This document shows positions 42,470-51,972 of a stretch of 64,000 bases of DNA, piece after piece; the first letter of the stretch is position 1; each line of letters opens with the position of its first letter. Source of the DNA: Rhodospirillaceae bacterium (GTDB taxonomy: Bacteria; Pseudomonadota; Alphaproteobacteria; UBA8366); contig PBOR01000063.1 of assembly GCA_002724395.1 (NCBI GenBank), positions 49,939 through 113,938 on the forward strand, written 5' to 3'. The notes under the pieces are model-generated. The model worked only from the letters and a program-made list of their open reading frames with translations. It did not search any database and was not told the origin of the DNA. Both the position numbers and the translations under genes were made by a program.

Positions 42470-42710
42470 TTGAAATTTCCTTTACCTCCAGACCATTATT
42501 AATGAGCCCAGCAATTATTTGCCGGGCTGTTTCATACACGGTTGTATTTTTCAAGGTCTATGCCGTTTGGCCAAAGGCGAAATAATGATTTTATATCAAA
42601 ATGATACAATAACCTCCATAATCATTCATACAGATAAAGAGAAAAATAGATAGGCCTGGATACCCCGGATAATTGTTATACATTTCTGGATCCGATATCG
42701 GTTCTTAATC
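42467..42710 (-). promoter_or_regulatory. Inverted duplicate of the glnK upstream/leader region
   Basis: Read on the minus strand, 42710-42467 aligns with 30430-30675. Shared elements are GATTA-GAACCGA, TGTATAA-AATT, AGGCCT-TCTATTTTT, TGAATGATT, TTGATATAAA-TCATT, CCTTTGGCCAAACGGCATA, CAGCCCGG, CTGGGC and AAGGAAATTTCAAATG. By eye about three quarters of positions match, with almost no gaps. The hairpin is kept as GCCCGGC (42527-42521) and GCTGGGC (42512-42506) with the same 8-nt loop. It lies in the 408-nt gap before the MBL gene; 42711-42777 shows nothing clear. Confidence 0.8.
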
Positions 42711-42777
42711 TCTTATTGCACCATTGGGCTACTCAAACTTTCTGCTCAGCCTGGCTGCAATATATGGGTTCGACTGT

Positions 42778-43458
42778 TTAGGTAACGAGCCTGTAGCCGC
42801 CCGGCTCAGTAACTAGAATCCTGGCCTTTGACGGGTCACTCTCAATCTTCTGACGCAACCGATATACGTGAGTTTCCAATGTGTGCGTAGTGACGCCAGC
42901 GTTGTAGTCCCAGACTTCGCCTAATAGAGTTTCTCGGCTCACTATTTTATCGCCGGCCCGATATAGATATTGAAGAATTGATGTCTCTTTTTCAGTGAGG
43001 CGAATTTTTTTATTTTTCGAATCGTCGATCAAAATTTTCGGACTTGGCATAAATTTATAAGGCCCAATTACAAAAACCGCAGCCGAAGTATTTTCATGTT
43101 GGCTCAAGTGAGCCCGCAGCCGCGCGAGCAACACGCCTAAACGAAAAGGCTTTGACACGCAGTCATTGGCGCCAGCCTTCAGGCCGAGAGCCAAATCGGA
43201 ATCAGTACAAGTTAACATTATGATCGGTGAACTTATTCCATTGCGTCTCAACAAACGGCATGCATCCAGACCGTCCATGTCCGGCAACCTAATATCAAGC
43301 AAAATTATATCGAAATAGTCACATTTGACTTTTTCCAGCGCCTCTCTCGCCGTCCCTGCAACGTGGGTCGTAAACTCCTCATCAAGTTGCAACTGTTCTT
43401 CAAGAGAAGCACGCATAGCCGCGTCGTCGTCTACGATCAATACCTTCGTGCCGGGCAT
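42778..43458 (-). CDS. OmpR/PhoB-type response regulator
   Basis: 226 residues. The receiver domain (about 1-115) has VLIVDDDAAMR, the phospho-acceptor Asp55 (IILLDIRLPDMDG), Thr83 (MLTCTDSD) and Lys103 (SKPF). A C-terminal winged helix (about 130-225) has RLTEKETSILQYLYRAGDK and THTLETHVYRLRQKIE. No sensor kinase is adjacent, so it is an orphan in this window. It is divergent from a sigma54-promoter gene across 357 nt. GGAGATTTGG precedes the ATG. Confidence 0.93.
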   Translation of the reverse strand: MPGTKVLIVDDDAAMRASLEEQLQLDEEFTTHVAGTAREALEKVKCDYFDIILLDIRLPDMDGLDACRLLRRNGISSPIIMLTCTDSDLALGLKAGANDCVSKPFRLGVLLARLRAHLSQHENTSAAVFVIGPYKFMPSPKILIDDSKNKKIRLTEKETSILQYLYRAGDKIVSRETLLGEVWDYNAGVTTHTLETHVYRLRQKIESDPSKARILVTEPGGYRLVT

Positions 43459-43589
43459 CCAAATCTCCCTGGCGCTAATCCTAAAATAGCCTGGGACATA
43501 ACATTGCGCCCCAGGTTGTTGATTTTAAACATCTGAAGCACTTTACCATTTTCAGCCAATCTTTTGACCATGAAATTAAGCATACTGAC

Positions 43590-43612
43590 GATCACTGCCC
43601 GCAATCGTGATC
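43590..43612. promoter_or_regulatory. Dyad, possible enhancer/activator site
   Basis: GATCAC (43590-43595) and GTGATC (43607-43612) form a perfect dyad with an 11-bp spacer. It is centred about 170-180 bp upstream of the sigma54 promoter at 43774, where enhancer-binding proteins usually bind. The cognate protein is unknown. It could also serve the divergent response-regulator gene. Confidence 0.4.
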
Positions 43613-43773
43613 ATTGATCGATAGCTTTTTTTATCTTAAAGGATACCTGGCGCCAATAGAGCGGCTGACATTTTATCGGCAATAATTGCCGCCCAAGCTC
43701 AAAAAAATCGAGCAAATCATTAAATTTCTCCACAATTACGCGGTTTCCCGGGCGCTCTGACATGGAGGTTGGA

Positions 43774-43790
43774 TGGCACCTTCCTTGCAT
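43774..43790 (+). promoter_or_regulatory. Sigma54 (RpoN) promoter
   Basis: TGGCACCTTCCTTGCAT matches the -24/-12 consensus TGGCAC-N5-TTGCA, with GG and GC exactly 10 bp apart. It predicts a start about 12 nt downstream and a leader of about 14 nt containing GAAAGGAACAGG before the ATG at 43816. The remainder of the 357-bp gap holds the dyad at 43590-43612 and otherwise nothing I recognise. Confidence 0.85.
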
Positions 43791-43815
43791 ATTGTGAGCC
43801 TGAAAGGAACAGGTT

Positions 43816-44940
43816 ATGACCACCGCTATAAGCGCTCCAATCAACACTGCCGCCGCATCTTATGCATCCGCGCCCAAGCCATCCCTAGCATCGGCGCCAG
43901 AGCCAGAGGAAATCGAACATCCCTTTGCCGACATTGACCATAATTATGAAGCAGAGACCATCCTAGCGTCCGAAGCTGAAAAAGTATGGTCTGATGACAA
44001 CTCGAAGGATTTATTCGGCAAGGATGGGTTCACTTTTGGAGATTTTTTGGACATCATCAATCCGCTCCAACATATACCCGTGATTGCAAATATTTATCGA
44101 TCAATTAGTGGTGACGAAATTGAACCTGGATCCCGCATCGCAGGCGGCGCTCTATTCGGAGGCGGCCTCGGGCTTGCGGGTGCGTTGATCAATGCAGTCA
44201 TTGAAGACAGTACCGGAAAAGACCTGGGTGACCACGCGTTAGCCATGATTGAGAGCGATACGTTCAGAAATCAAAACACCACCGAGCAAGTGGCAGCAGC
44301 TCCAGCCTCCTCAAGCAAATCACCTAGTGGCACCGCTTCTCATGCTGAAACGGCAGCGATAAAATCGCCAACCTTAGTTAGCCAGAGTGATCCCAAAATT
44401 CGAATTGGCCGTAAATCGGCATTATTCGACAAGGCCCCGACCATTGCGGTAAACACTGCACGTGGCCAGGCATTCGGCGGCATCATGATGCCGCCCAATG
44501 GAAACGCGCCTATCGCACAAACCAAAGAGGCTGCAGCGACCGACGCTCTATTAAACGCTCGGTCGGCCGTGCCTAGCGCTAGCGTTAGTAACCTTACGGG
44601 GCGCAGCAGCGCAAATCGCATTGCTTACGGCGTTGGCCCAAAGACCATAAGTAGTCTTGATGCCAGGCCAGTCGTCAACCCAAAAGACCCAATTGCTCTT
44701 TCGCCTTCTATCGAAGCTCAATTGAACACGCTATCCCAGCAATCAACAGCCTACAACAATGCTAAATCGCCACCAAAATCAAACCCTAAAAATATCTTGC
44801 CAAAAGGACTTCAAAATCCGGTTGGTGAAACCATAAATTTTAACAATGCCACCGCATCTGCACCATTGCCAAACGTGATGCTTAACGCACTTGATAAATA
44901 TGAAATAATGATGCGAGAACGGCGCCAGAAAAACGGCTAG
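43816..44940 (+). CDS. Protein of unknown function under a sigma54 promoter
   Basis: 374 residues, family not recognised. A short Ala/Ser/Pro-rich N-terminus is followed by a compact conserved-looking region (about 65-150: FTFGDFLDIINPLQHIPVIA, NIYRSISGDEIEP, GGALFGGGLGLAGALINAVI) containing a glycine-rich amphipathic or membrane-like helix. The rest (about 160-374) is Ser/Ala/Asn/Pro-rich, probably disordered, ending in a basic helix (ALDKYEIMMRERRQ). There is no signal peptide. It is expressed from a sigma54 promoter and divergent from an OmpR-type regulator. A link to motility or nitrogen status is possible; the sequence does not show which. Confidence 0.8.
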   Translation: MTTAISAPINTAAASYASAPKPSLASAPEPEEIEHPFADIDHNYEAETILASEAEKVWSDDNSKDLFGKDGFTFGDFLDIINPLQHIPVIANIYRSISGDEIEPGSRIAGGALFGGGLGLAGALINAVIEDSTGKDLGDHALAMIESDTFRNQNTTEQVAAAPASSSKSPSGTASHAETAAIKSPTLVSQSDPKIRIGRKSALFDKAPTIAVNTARGQAFGGIMMPPNGNAPIAQTKEAAATDALLNARSAVPSASVSNLTGRSSANRIAYGVGPKTISSLDARPVVNPKDPIALSPSIEAQLNTLSQQSTAYNNAKSPPKSNPKNILPKGLQNPVGETINFNNATASAPLPNVMLNALDKYEIMMRERRQKNG

Positions 44941-44992
44941 ACTGTGACGCCGTCGATTTGGTGCTCAAGCTTTGCGTCGATATTCTGACACT

Positions 44993-45496
44993 ATGGATAT
45001 TATTGTAGAGCCCAAAGGCTGGTTGATAGCTGGGTCCACCCATTACCGCTGCTCACTCGGCAGAGCGGGCATTGTCACAGACAAAAGAGAAGGTGACGGG
45101 GCAACCCCGTCAGGCGTTTTTCCGTTACGCCGACTTTTGTTCCGTCAAACCCGTATTTCAGACCCAAAAACAAAGCTGCCCCGCCAGGCATTGGAGAAGT
45201 ACGATGGGTGGTGCGATTCCCCAGCAGACCCGCAATATAATCAGCTCATAAAATTACCTTACGACGCAAGTGCTGAGTCCCTCTGGCGTTCAGACCACCT
45301 CTACGATTTAATTGTGGTGCTAGGATATAATGATGATCCAATTCAGCCGGGACGTGGCAGTGCTATTTTTTTGCATTGCGCACCAGCGAATTATGCGCCA
45401 ACGGAGGGCTGTATTGCACTATCTACGGAGGATTTATTAGATTTGGTAGTCGACTGCAGCCAAGATGATCGCTTAATTGTGCCGCACATTAACTAA
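44993..45496 (+). CDS. L,D-transpeptidase family protein (YkuD-like)
   Basis: 167 residues from ATG 44993; a TTG at 44972 would add 7. The YkuD-type catalytic region is present: GSAIFLHCAPANYAPTEGCI, with His and the Cys of EGCIAL, plus GDGATPSGVFPLRRLLF upstream, as in the short cytosolic or periplasmic YkuD proteins of Alphaproteobacteria. No signal peptide is evident, which is common in this subgroup. It would form or edit 3-3 peptidoglycan cross-links or related amide bonds. The end overlaps convergent yggS by 8 nt. Confidence 0.85.
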   Translation: MDIIVEPKGWLIAGSTHYRCSLGRAGIVTDKREGDGATPSGVFPLRRLLFRQTRISDPKTKLPRQALEKYDGWCDSPADPQYNQLIKLPYDASAESLWRSDHLYDLIVVLGYNDDPIQPGRGSAIFLHCAPANYAPTEGCIALSTEDLLDLVVDCSQDDRLIVPHIN

Positions 45497-46154
45497 TACG
45501 CTCCCCAAAAATAGCTCTGCCGACCCTGACATGGGTCGCCCCGAATGCTATTGCACATTCATAATCTGCGCTCATGCCCATGCTAAGAAGCGGCAAGCCG
45601 TTTCGTGCAGCTATTTTTCGCAATAAGGCAAAATGAAGAGATCGTTCTTCATTGGCCGGAGGAATGCACATGAGGCCTGCAACCGGCAAATCAAGCTCAT
45701 GAAGACATTGGTCAATAAAAGAATCTGCTTCGTTCGGCAGAACCCCGGATTTTTGTGATTCTTCGCCAGTATTTACTTGGATAAAACATGGGATTCGGCG
45801 GTCTAGTCGGTCCATTTCCCTGGCCAACGCATACGCAAGCTTCAAACGGTCCAGGGTCTCAATAACATCAAACAACGCCACGGCTGTCCGCGTTTTATTG
45901 GTTTGCAGTGCGCCTATAAGATGCAATTCCACAGACGCCCCGGCCTCTCGTAAGGCAGGCCATTTCCTCTCAACCTCCTGAACCCTGTTTTCACCAAATT
46001 TATTTTGGCCAGCCTTTATCGCCTCTAAAATTTTTTCTTCCGCAATGGTTTTACTAACTGCCAATAGAGACACGCTGACCGGGTCGCGTTCTGCATCTTT
46101 TGCAGCCGTGGCGATCTTTGCTTTTACAGCCCGAATATTTTCAGAAATTTTCAA
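45489..46154 (-). CDS. yggS: YggS-family pyridoxal-phosphate homeostasis protein
   Basis: 221 residues: VSLLAVSKTIAEEKI, with PLP lysine Lys35, FGENRVQEVERKWP, LHLIGALQTNKTRTAV, FIQVNTGEESQKSGVLP, GLMCIPPANE and LSMGMSADYECAIAFGATHVR. These match the PLP-binding protein family (YggS/PLPBP), which buffers PLP and amino-acid pools. The RxGxAIFG ending is present as RVGRAIFGER. It is divergent from the DUF3576 lipoprotein gene across 174 nt. Confidence 0.95.
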   Translation of the reverse strand: MKISENIRAVKAKIATAAKDAERDPVSVSLLAVSKTIAEEKILEAIKAGQNKFGENRVQEVERKWPALREAGASVELHLIGALQTNKTRTAVALFDVIETLDRLKLAYALAREMDRLDRRIPCFIQVNTGEESQKSGVLPNEADSFIDQCLHELDLPVAGLMCIPPANEERSLHFALLRKIAARNGLPLLSMGMSADYECAIAFGATHVRVGRAIFGERIS

Positions 46155-46328
46155 TATGCAAACCCTTACGCTTCATATTATCAGTTCTATACAATCCGTT
46201 TATACGACAATTAAGAGTAAAGGCATTTGCTTACACTCGTCAAAACGCTAAAATCCGCCGTGCTGCACCATCAACTCAAGCACAAAAATTTTGTGGATTT
46301 CACCAAACATTTTCCTGCATATAGGCGC

Positions 46329-46841
46329 ATGAGACAAATTTTAATAGTTCTGTTCATGAGTTCGGCCATTCTTGCTAGCGCTTGCTCCAGCAACAAGAAG
46401 AGCAGCCAGACAACCGAAGCGGAACCCTTAAACGCAACTAGTGCGCAAAACTCCGGCAATGGCGGTATTCTAAGCGCGGTTTTCGGGGGCGAAGGAAACC
46501 CTGCCGGCGGAGGGACCTCGATAGCGGTAAACGGCTATTTGTGGCGAGCTTCACTTGATACGATTTCGTTCTTACCTCTAAATACGGCGGACCCTTTTGG
46601 TGGCGTCATTATCACCGAGTGGTATAGCCCGCCTGAATCGCCTGGCGAAAGGTTCAAGATCAATATTTATATTCTAGATAAGTCGTTAAGAGCCGACGGG
46701 TTGCGGGTCACCGTATTCCGACAAAAGCGTTCTGGAGCCAATCGCTGGGTCGAGGCGCGAGTAAGTCAAAAGACTAGCACCGATTTAGAAAATGCTATTC
46801 TCAAACGCGCCCGACAAATGCGCATAAAATTAGTCCAATAA
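46329..46841 (+). CDS. DUF3576 domain protein, probable lipoprotein
   Basis: 170 residues from ATG 46329, giving a signal peptide MRQILIVLFMSSAILASACS with a slightly off-consensus lipobox (LASAC, lipidated Cys19). Longer in-frame starts spoil the signal peptide. The mature part has SIAVNGYLWRASLDTISFLP, DPFGGVIITEWYSPP, RFKINIYILDKSLRADGLRV and a C-terminal KTSTDLENAILKRARQMRI, the DUF3576 pattern. This is an envelope protein of unknown role, frequently encoded just before leuS-lptE-holA in Alphaproteobacteria. Confidence 0.88.
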   Translation: MRQILIVLFMSSAILASACSSNKKSSQTTEAEPLNATSAQNSGNGGILSAVFGGEGNPAGGGTSIAVNGYLWRASLDTISFLPLNTADPFGGVIITEWYSPPESPGERFKINIYILDKSLRADGLRVTVFRQKRSGANRWVEARVSQKTSTDLENAILKRARQMRIKLVQ

Positions 46842-46923
46842 CGGGTCGCTATCCCACCAACACCGAGTCCATGATCGGAGATAAGGTGCCCAACCTTACT
46901 GCACCATCTCTTAGGAATTTCAG

Positions 46924-49482
46924 ATGAGCCGGTACAATTTCATAACAACGGAAAAAAAATGGCAACGTATCTGGGAAGAACGCGGCTGTTTCGAGGTTAG
47001 CGAACAATCGGATACGCCAAAGTATTACGTGATGGAAATGTTTCCTTACCCGTCCGGCAGAATACACATGGGGCATGTGCGTAACTATACATTAGGCGAC
47101 GTTGTCGCTCGCTATAAAAGAGCTCGTGGTTTCAATGTTCTACATCCAATGGGGTGGGATGCATTTGGTTTACCCGCCGAGAATGCAGCCTTTGAGAATA
47201 ATGTTCACCCGGCAGATTGGACGCGGGAGAATATCGCCTCGATGCGCGACCAGCTGAAATCTATGGGTCTATCTTTGGATTGGAGCCGAGAGCTCGCCAC
47301 TTGTGATCCGGAGTACTATGAGCAAGGGCAAAGGTTATTTTTAGAATTTTTGAAAGCTGGTTTCGCCTACCAAAAAGAATCCTGGGTAAATTGGGACCCT
47401 GTCGAAAATTCTGTTTTGGCTAATGAGCAGGTAATCGACGGGAAGGGCTGGCGCACAGGTGCGCTTGTGGAAAAGCGACTCTTAAAACAATGGTTTTTCA
47501 AAATCACCCAATTTTCTGACGCTCTGCTTGACGGTCTCAACTCACTTGACCGGTGGCCGGAAAAAGTGCGCCTAATGCAAAAAAACTGGATAGGCAAATC
47601 TGAGGGAGCACGCGTTCTTTTTAAGCTAAGCAATGGCGATAACCTTGAAGTATTCACTACGCGGCCCGATACATTATTCGGCGCCTCTTTCTGTGCGATC
47701 TCCGCAAATCATCACCTCGCACAACAGCTTACCAAGAACAATTCTGAAGTCGCGGATTTTATAGACGAATGCAATCGTATGGGTACAAGCGAGGCCGCAA
47801 TAGAGATCGCCGATAAAAAAGGTGTCGACACAGGCTTTACCGCCGACCACCCTTTTTTGAAAGGCAAACGCTTACCCGTTTACGTTGCGAATTTTGTCCT
47901 GATGGATTACGGCAGCGGAGCTGTCTTCGGCTGCCCAGCCCACGATCAACGAGATTTAGATTTTGCCCATAAATACAAGCTAGATGTGACGCCGGTTGTG
48001 CTGCCAAAGGGCGCCGACTTAGAAACCTTCAAGATCGACAAAGAGGCTTATGTAGGTAACGGATCAATAATTAATTCCGATTTTTTAAACGGGCTTGAGG
48101 TAGATGCTGCGAAAAAAGTAGCCATCGAACGCCTACAATCAATAAATCGTGGATCTGCGGAGATAAGTTATCGGTTGCGAGATTGGGGGGTGTCTCGGCA
48201 ACGCTATTGGGGTTGCCCGATTCCTGTAATTCATTGCGAGGATTGTGGTTGCGTAGCGGTGCCCGACGCAGATCTGCCTGTTGTATTGCCAACCGACGTC
48301 ACCTTTGATGAGCCTGGGAATCCGCTAGAACGCCATCCCAGCTGGAAACACGTAGACTGCCCAAACTGCGGTAAACCAGCGTTACGCGAAACCGATACTT
48401 GCGACACGTTCTTCGACTCCTCCTGGTATTTTGCACGCTATTGTTCCCCGCATGAGAAATTGGCTCCCTTCGCCCGCAGCGCAACAGATTACTGGATGCC
48501 CGTAGATCAATATATAGGTGGCATCGAACATGCAGTGTTGCACCTATTATATTCACGCTTCTTCACCAAGGCGCTGCACCACAAGAAAATGCTAACGGCG
48601 GACGAACCGTTTGCCGGACTTTTTACGCAAGGCATGGTTTGTCATGAGACATATCGAGACGAAGACGGAAAGTGGCTTTTCCCGGCAGAAGTTGTAAAAA
48701 GGGGGAGTGATTGGGCGAACAAGAAAACCGGCGCCAATGTCACTGCTGGGCGTTCGGAGAAAATGAGTAAATCTAAGAAGAACGTCGTTGACCCCGCTGA
48801 AATCATATCCAGCTACGGCGCCGACACCGCCCGCCTTTATATGTTGTCCGATAGCCCACCCGATCGAGACTTAGAATGGACGGAAGCCGGCATTCAAGGG
48901 GCATGGCGGTTTTTGAATCGGTTATGGCGGATGATGGATTTTGATAACAAAGATTTGTTCGATAGCGCGCAAGAAACACCAGAAGACTTGGGCACCTTAA
49001 CATCGACACACCGAGAAATGCATAAAACAATTGCTAACGTAACTAAGGATTTCGACCGATTTCACTTCAACCGTGCCGTAGCACGAATTAGAGAGTTCAG
49101 TAGCTTGATTGCGGATATTGCCAGCACATGTGATGAGGCTGTGTGGCTCAAACGGCATGGTTGTAAGGTAATCTTGCAACTCATCGGGCCAGTCGCACCT
49201 CATATTGCCGAGGAACTTTGGCAACGTCTCGGATATAAAGATTTACTCGTGGATTCTCCTTGGCCAGAATATGATCCATCATTGTTAATGGATGATACGG
49301 TAACGATAGCCGTCCAAGTCAACGGAAAGCTGCGCGGAACGATTGAAGTGCCGCGTGACAATAACAAAGAAAAGACGAAAGCAGAGGCCTTGTTGCTTGA
49401 AAATGTTCAGCGAGCAATAGATGGCAAACCGCCACGCAAAGTCGTGGTAATTCCAAACAAGGTGGTTAATGTTGTTATTTAG
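46924..49482 (+). CDS. leuS: Leucyl-tRNA synthetase
   Basis: 852 residues. HIGH box in [17 protein letters not shown] (about 40-56); editing CP1 domain with the threonine-rich [13 protein letters not shown] (about 242-254) and [13 protein letters not shown]; zinc-like pair CEDCGC/CPNCG; KMSKS loop [13 protein letters not shown] (about 616-628); anticodon-binding helical domain and C-terminal tail ending PNKVVNVVI. It charges tRNA-Leu in the cytosol. Its 3' end overlaps lptE by 14 nt, giving the conserved leuS-lptE-holA order. Confidence 0.98.
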   Translation: MSRYNFITTEKKWQRIWEERGCFEVSEQSDTPKYYVMEMFPYPSGRIHMGHVRNYTLGDVVARYKRARGFNVLHPMGWDAFGLPAENAAFENNVHPADWTRENIASMRDQLKSMGLSLDWSRELATCDPEYYEQGQRLFLEFLKAGFAYQKESWVNWDPVENSVLANEQVIDGKGWRTGALVEKRLLKQWFFKITQFSDALLDGLNSLDRWPEKVRLMQKNWIGKSEGARVLFKLSNGDNLEVFTTRPDTLFGASFCAISANHHLAQQLTKNNSEVADFIDECNRMGTSEAAIEIADKKGVDTGFTADHPFLKGKRLPVYVANFVLMDYGSGAVFGCPAHDQRDLDFAHKYKLDVTPVVLPKGADLETFKIDKEAYVGNGSIINSDFLNGLEVDAAKKVAIERLQSINRGSAEISYRLRDWGVSRQRYWGCPIPVIHCEDCGCVAVPDADLPVVLPTDVTFDEPGNPLERHPSWKHVDCPNCGKPALRETDTCDTFFDSSWYFARYCSPHEKLAPFARSATDYWMPVDQYIGGIEHAVLHLLYSRFFTKALHHKKMLTADEPFAGLFTQGMVCHETYRDEDGKWLFPAEVVKRGSDWANKKTGANVTAGRSEKMSKSKKNVVDPAEIISSYGADTARLYMLSDSPPDRDLEWTEAGIQGAWRFLNRLWRMMDFDNKDLFDSAQETPEDLGTLTSTHREMHKTIANVTKDFDRFHFNRAVARIREFSSLIADIASTCDEAVWLKRHGCKVILQLIGPVAPHIAEELWQRLGYKDLLVDSPWPEYDPSLLMDDTVTIAVQVNGKLRGTIEVPRDNNKEKTKAEALLLENVQRAIDGKPPRKVVVIPNKVVNVVI

Positions 49483-49999
49483 AAGAATATTCGCCCTAAG
49501 CCTTTTCATAGCGCTTGGAGGGTGCGGTTTTCAGCCACTCTATAAAAAGCAACAGGCTGGCGATGCCGTGATCGAAGATTTAGCGCAAGTCCAGGTGCTA
49601 AACTTGATTGACCAAGTCAGCTACGACGACCGTCTAGGTCAGAAAATCAAGAACCTTCTGCTAGACCGTTTAAACCCCGGCGGAAGGCCCAACAATCCCT
49701 TTTATGTCCTCGCCGTAACCGTGAGCACAGCGAGGACCGAATTGGGTTTAAAATTCTCCGACGAGGCAACGCGCGCGAAACTTTCAATAAATGCGAGTTA
49801 TTTGTTGAGAGAGAAAAAAACTAACGCGGTATTGTTTCGGGGCAGCGCACGGTCCGTCAATAGCTACAACATTGTCCAGTCTAATTTCGCCACTCTGAGC
49901 GCGGAGAATAATGCTAAAGACCGCGCCGCGCGTGAGATCGCCGATGATATTAAACTCCGGCTCGGAATCTTTTTTAAAGAATTGCGAAGCGGTACCTAG
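49469..49999 (+). CDS. lptE: LPS-assembly lipoprotein LptE
   Basis: 176 residues with signal peptide and lipobox [20 protein letters not shown] (lipidated Cys19), followed by the conserved FQPLYK. The C-terminal part contains [20 protein letters not shown] and [21 protein letters not shown] helices ([17 protein letters not shown]). It plugs the LptD barrel that inserts LPS into the outer membrane. The start overlaps leuS, and holA follows after 14 nt. Confidence 0.93.
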   Translation: MLLFRRIFALSLFIALGGCGFQPLYKKQQAGDAVIEDLAQVQVLNLIDQVSYDDRLGQKIKNLLLDRLNPGGRPNNPFYVLAVTVSTARTELGLKFSDEATRAKLSINASYLLREKKTNAVLFRGSARSVNSYNIVQSNFATLSAENNAKDRAAREIADDIKLRLGIFFKELRSGT

Positions 50000-50013
50000 A
50001 TAAAGACAGCCAG

Positions 50014-51045
50014 TTGAAAATTTCGAATAATCAGGTCGACTCTTTTATTGCCAACGGTGCGAAAGCCGTTGAAGCAGCTTTGGTTTATGGGCCCGATGTT
50101 GGTCTTGTGCGAGAGCGCGCAAAAACCCTGGCAAAAAATATTGTTAGTGATTTAAATGACCCGTTTAACGTATCGACACTTTCAGGTAGCACGATTTTGG
50201 AAGATCCTGCGATGCTATCGGATCACTTGAACGCCCTTTCTATGACCAGCGATAAACGGCTTGTGTTAGTGTCGGATGCATCTGATCGCATCGCGGATAT
50301 TGTCGAGTCATCATTATCACTAGGCAATTTAGCCGCATTCTTGATTTTAAAGGCTGGTGATCTCAAACCACGAAGCAAACTTCGGTCGCTCGCTGAAACC
50401 TCAAATTCTATAGCTGCACTCGCTTGCTATTCAGATGATAACCAATCAATCGCACGCTTGATAGACGATATATTTTCGTTCGACAAAATAGGGTGCGACC
50501 GCGAGGCCCGGTCTTACTTAGAACAAAATTTAGGAAATGATCGAGGAATCTCACGGTCCGAGCTCAAAAAACTAGCAATATTTGCTGGCCCAAACGGCCA
50601 GCTGGGGCTTGAAGATATCGCAACGCTGATCGGCGACAATACCACCATTACACTTAGCGATATCGCCTTCAGCGCAACCGATGGCAGCGCCGCGGAAACG
50701 GATCGTTATCTGAGTCGCTGCGTGTCTGAAGATATCCCATCGATCGCAATATTGCGCGCGGTTTCCAACCACCTTCTCAGGTTGCAGCTTACTGTTAAGA
50801 AAATAGCCAATGGCGAACCTCCAAACCAAGCAGTAAACGCGTTGCGTCCACCGGTATTTTTCAAAACACGAGACCGATTTATCCGGCAACTAAACCGGTG
50901 GCGCGACCGGCAAATATCAAAAGGCCTAAGCCTACTAATAACAGCCGAACAGGAATGCAAAAAGGCAGGCTCCCCAGACTTGGCCATCTGCGGCAGGACA
51001 CTACACCAAATTGCCGCATTAGCGCGCCAGGGCTACCGCCGATAA
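50014..51045 (+). CDS. holA: DNA polymerase III delta subunit
   Basis: 343 residues from TTG 50014. N-terminal AALVYGPDVGLVRERAKTLA (about 21-40), the SGSTILEDPAMLSDHLNALSM segment (given in part: LEDPAMLSDHLNALSM), RLVLVSDASD and a C-terminal helical domain with ALRPPVFFKTRDRFIRQLNRW. It is part of the clamp loader that opens the beta sliding clamp. It is convergent with parB across 36 nt with no visible terminator. Confidence 0.9.
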   Translation: MKISNNQVDSFIANGAKAVEAALVYGPDVGLVRERAKTLAKNIVSDLNDPFNVSTLSGSTILEDPAMLSDHLNALSMTSDKRLVLVSDASDRIADIVESSLSLGNLAAFLILKAGDLKPRSKLRSLAETSNSIAALACYSDDNQSIARLIDDIFSFDKIGCDREARSYLEQNLGNDRGISRSELKKLAIFAGPNGQLGLEDIATLIGDNTTITLSDIAFSATDGSAAETDRYLSRCVSEDIPSIAILRAVSNHLLRLQLTVKKIANGEPPNQAVNALRPPVFFKTRDRFIRQLNRWRDRQISKGLSLLITAEQECKKAGSPDLAICGRTLHQIAALARQGYRR

Positions 51046-51081
51046 CCGGCACGCCAAAACCCACGACCCATTAGCCGTAAC

Positions 51082-51972
51082 TCAGCCGCGGTTCAATAGT
51101 TGAATTAGATCATCCAATTGTTCAAGGCGCTGGTAGTGGATAGAAAGGATGCCAGCCTCGCCCTTTTCGTCAATTGCGACCTTCAGTCCAAGCGTATCAC
51201 TTAAGCTATTTTCAAGATCTACAGTGTTAGGGTCTTTTGCCGTAGCGTTGTCGACAGCGATCCGATAGTCTTTTAACTTTTCTTTCGTGTTGGGTTTTTT
51301 GGATAATTTTTCCGCTTCGCGAACGCTCATGCCTTTAGAAATAATCAACTGAGCCAGTTTTTCAGGATGTTCTGCATTCACGAGTGTCCTTGCATGACCA
51401 GCACTTATTTTACCTTCTAGTAACAACAACCGAACTGATTGCGGCAAGGTTAATAGTCGAAGCATATTGGCCACATGGCTACGGCTTTTACCAATTGATT
51501 TGGCTAGACCCTCTTGGGTGTGGCCAAAATCGCTCATCAGTCGATGGTAGGCTTCAGCCTCTTCGAGCGGCGAAAGATCTTCACGGTGTAGATTTTCCAC
51601 CAGGGCTATTTCAAGCGCCTCTTGATCATTTAATTCTTTGACCACCACGGGAACATCGTGAAGCTGCGCCGCCTGCGCCGCACGCCACCTCCGTTCGCCA
51701 GCAATAATTTCAAACTCGCCCTCAATAGACGTCAATTCGCGGACTATGATTGGCTCAAGCACACCCTTTTCTTTAACCGATGCAATAAGTGTTGCCAAAG
51801 AAACGTCATCGAAGTGGCGGCGCGGTTGAAATTTTCCTGGCTTCAAAAGATGAATAGGCAAAGTCGTCGTTACGTGTGCAACGGTCTGACCAGCACCTTG
51901 CGCACTGTCACCAAATAGGGCTGATAAGCCTCGGCCTAGCCCGCGGCGCTCCTTGTCCTCAGCGGCAATCAT
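51082..51972 (-). CDS. parB: Chromosome-partitioning protein ParB
   Basis: 296 residues. The N-terminal RRGLGRGLSALFGD precedes the CTPase/ParB domain (LLKPGKFQPRRHFDD; EIIAGERRWRAAQAAQL), then a central HTH (EGLAKSIGKSRSHVANMLRLL, about 155-175, given as LAKSIGKSRSHVANMLRLL) and a C-terminal dimerisation region ending LDDLIQLLNR. It binds parS and spreads as a CTP-dependent clamp. It overlaps parA by 4 nt. A perfect parS lies 1.4 kb away in rsmG. Confidence 0.97.
   Translation of the reverse strand: MIAAEDKERRGLGRGLSALFGDSAQGAGQTVAHVTTTLPIHLLKPGKFQPRRHFDDVSLATLIASVKEKGVLEPIIVRELTSIEGEFEIIAGERRWRAAQAAQLHDVPVVVKELNDQEALEIALVENLHREDLSPLEEAEAYHRLMSDFGHTQEGLAKSIGKSRSHVANMLRLLTLPQSVRLLLLEGKISAGHARTLVNAEHPEKLAQLIISKGMSVREAEKLSKKPNTKEKLKDYRIAVDNATAKDPNTVDLENSLSDTLGLKVAIDEKGEAGILSIHYQRLEQLDDLIQLLNRG

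Noticed and set aside
51020..51035. An ops-like GGCGGTAGCCC element on the minus strand for the RfaH-like factor
   Set aside because: It lies in the last codons of holA, downstream of parB and far from any glycan operon, so it is most likely chance.
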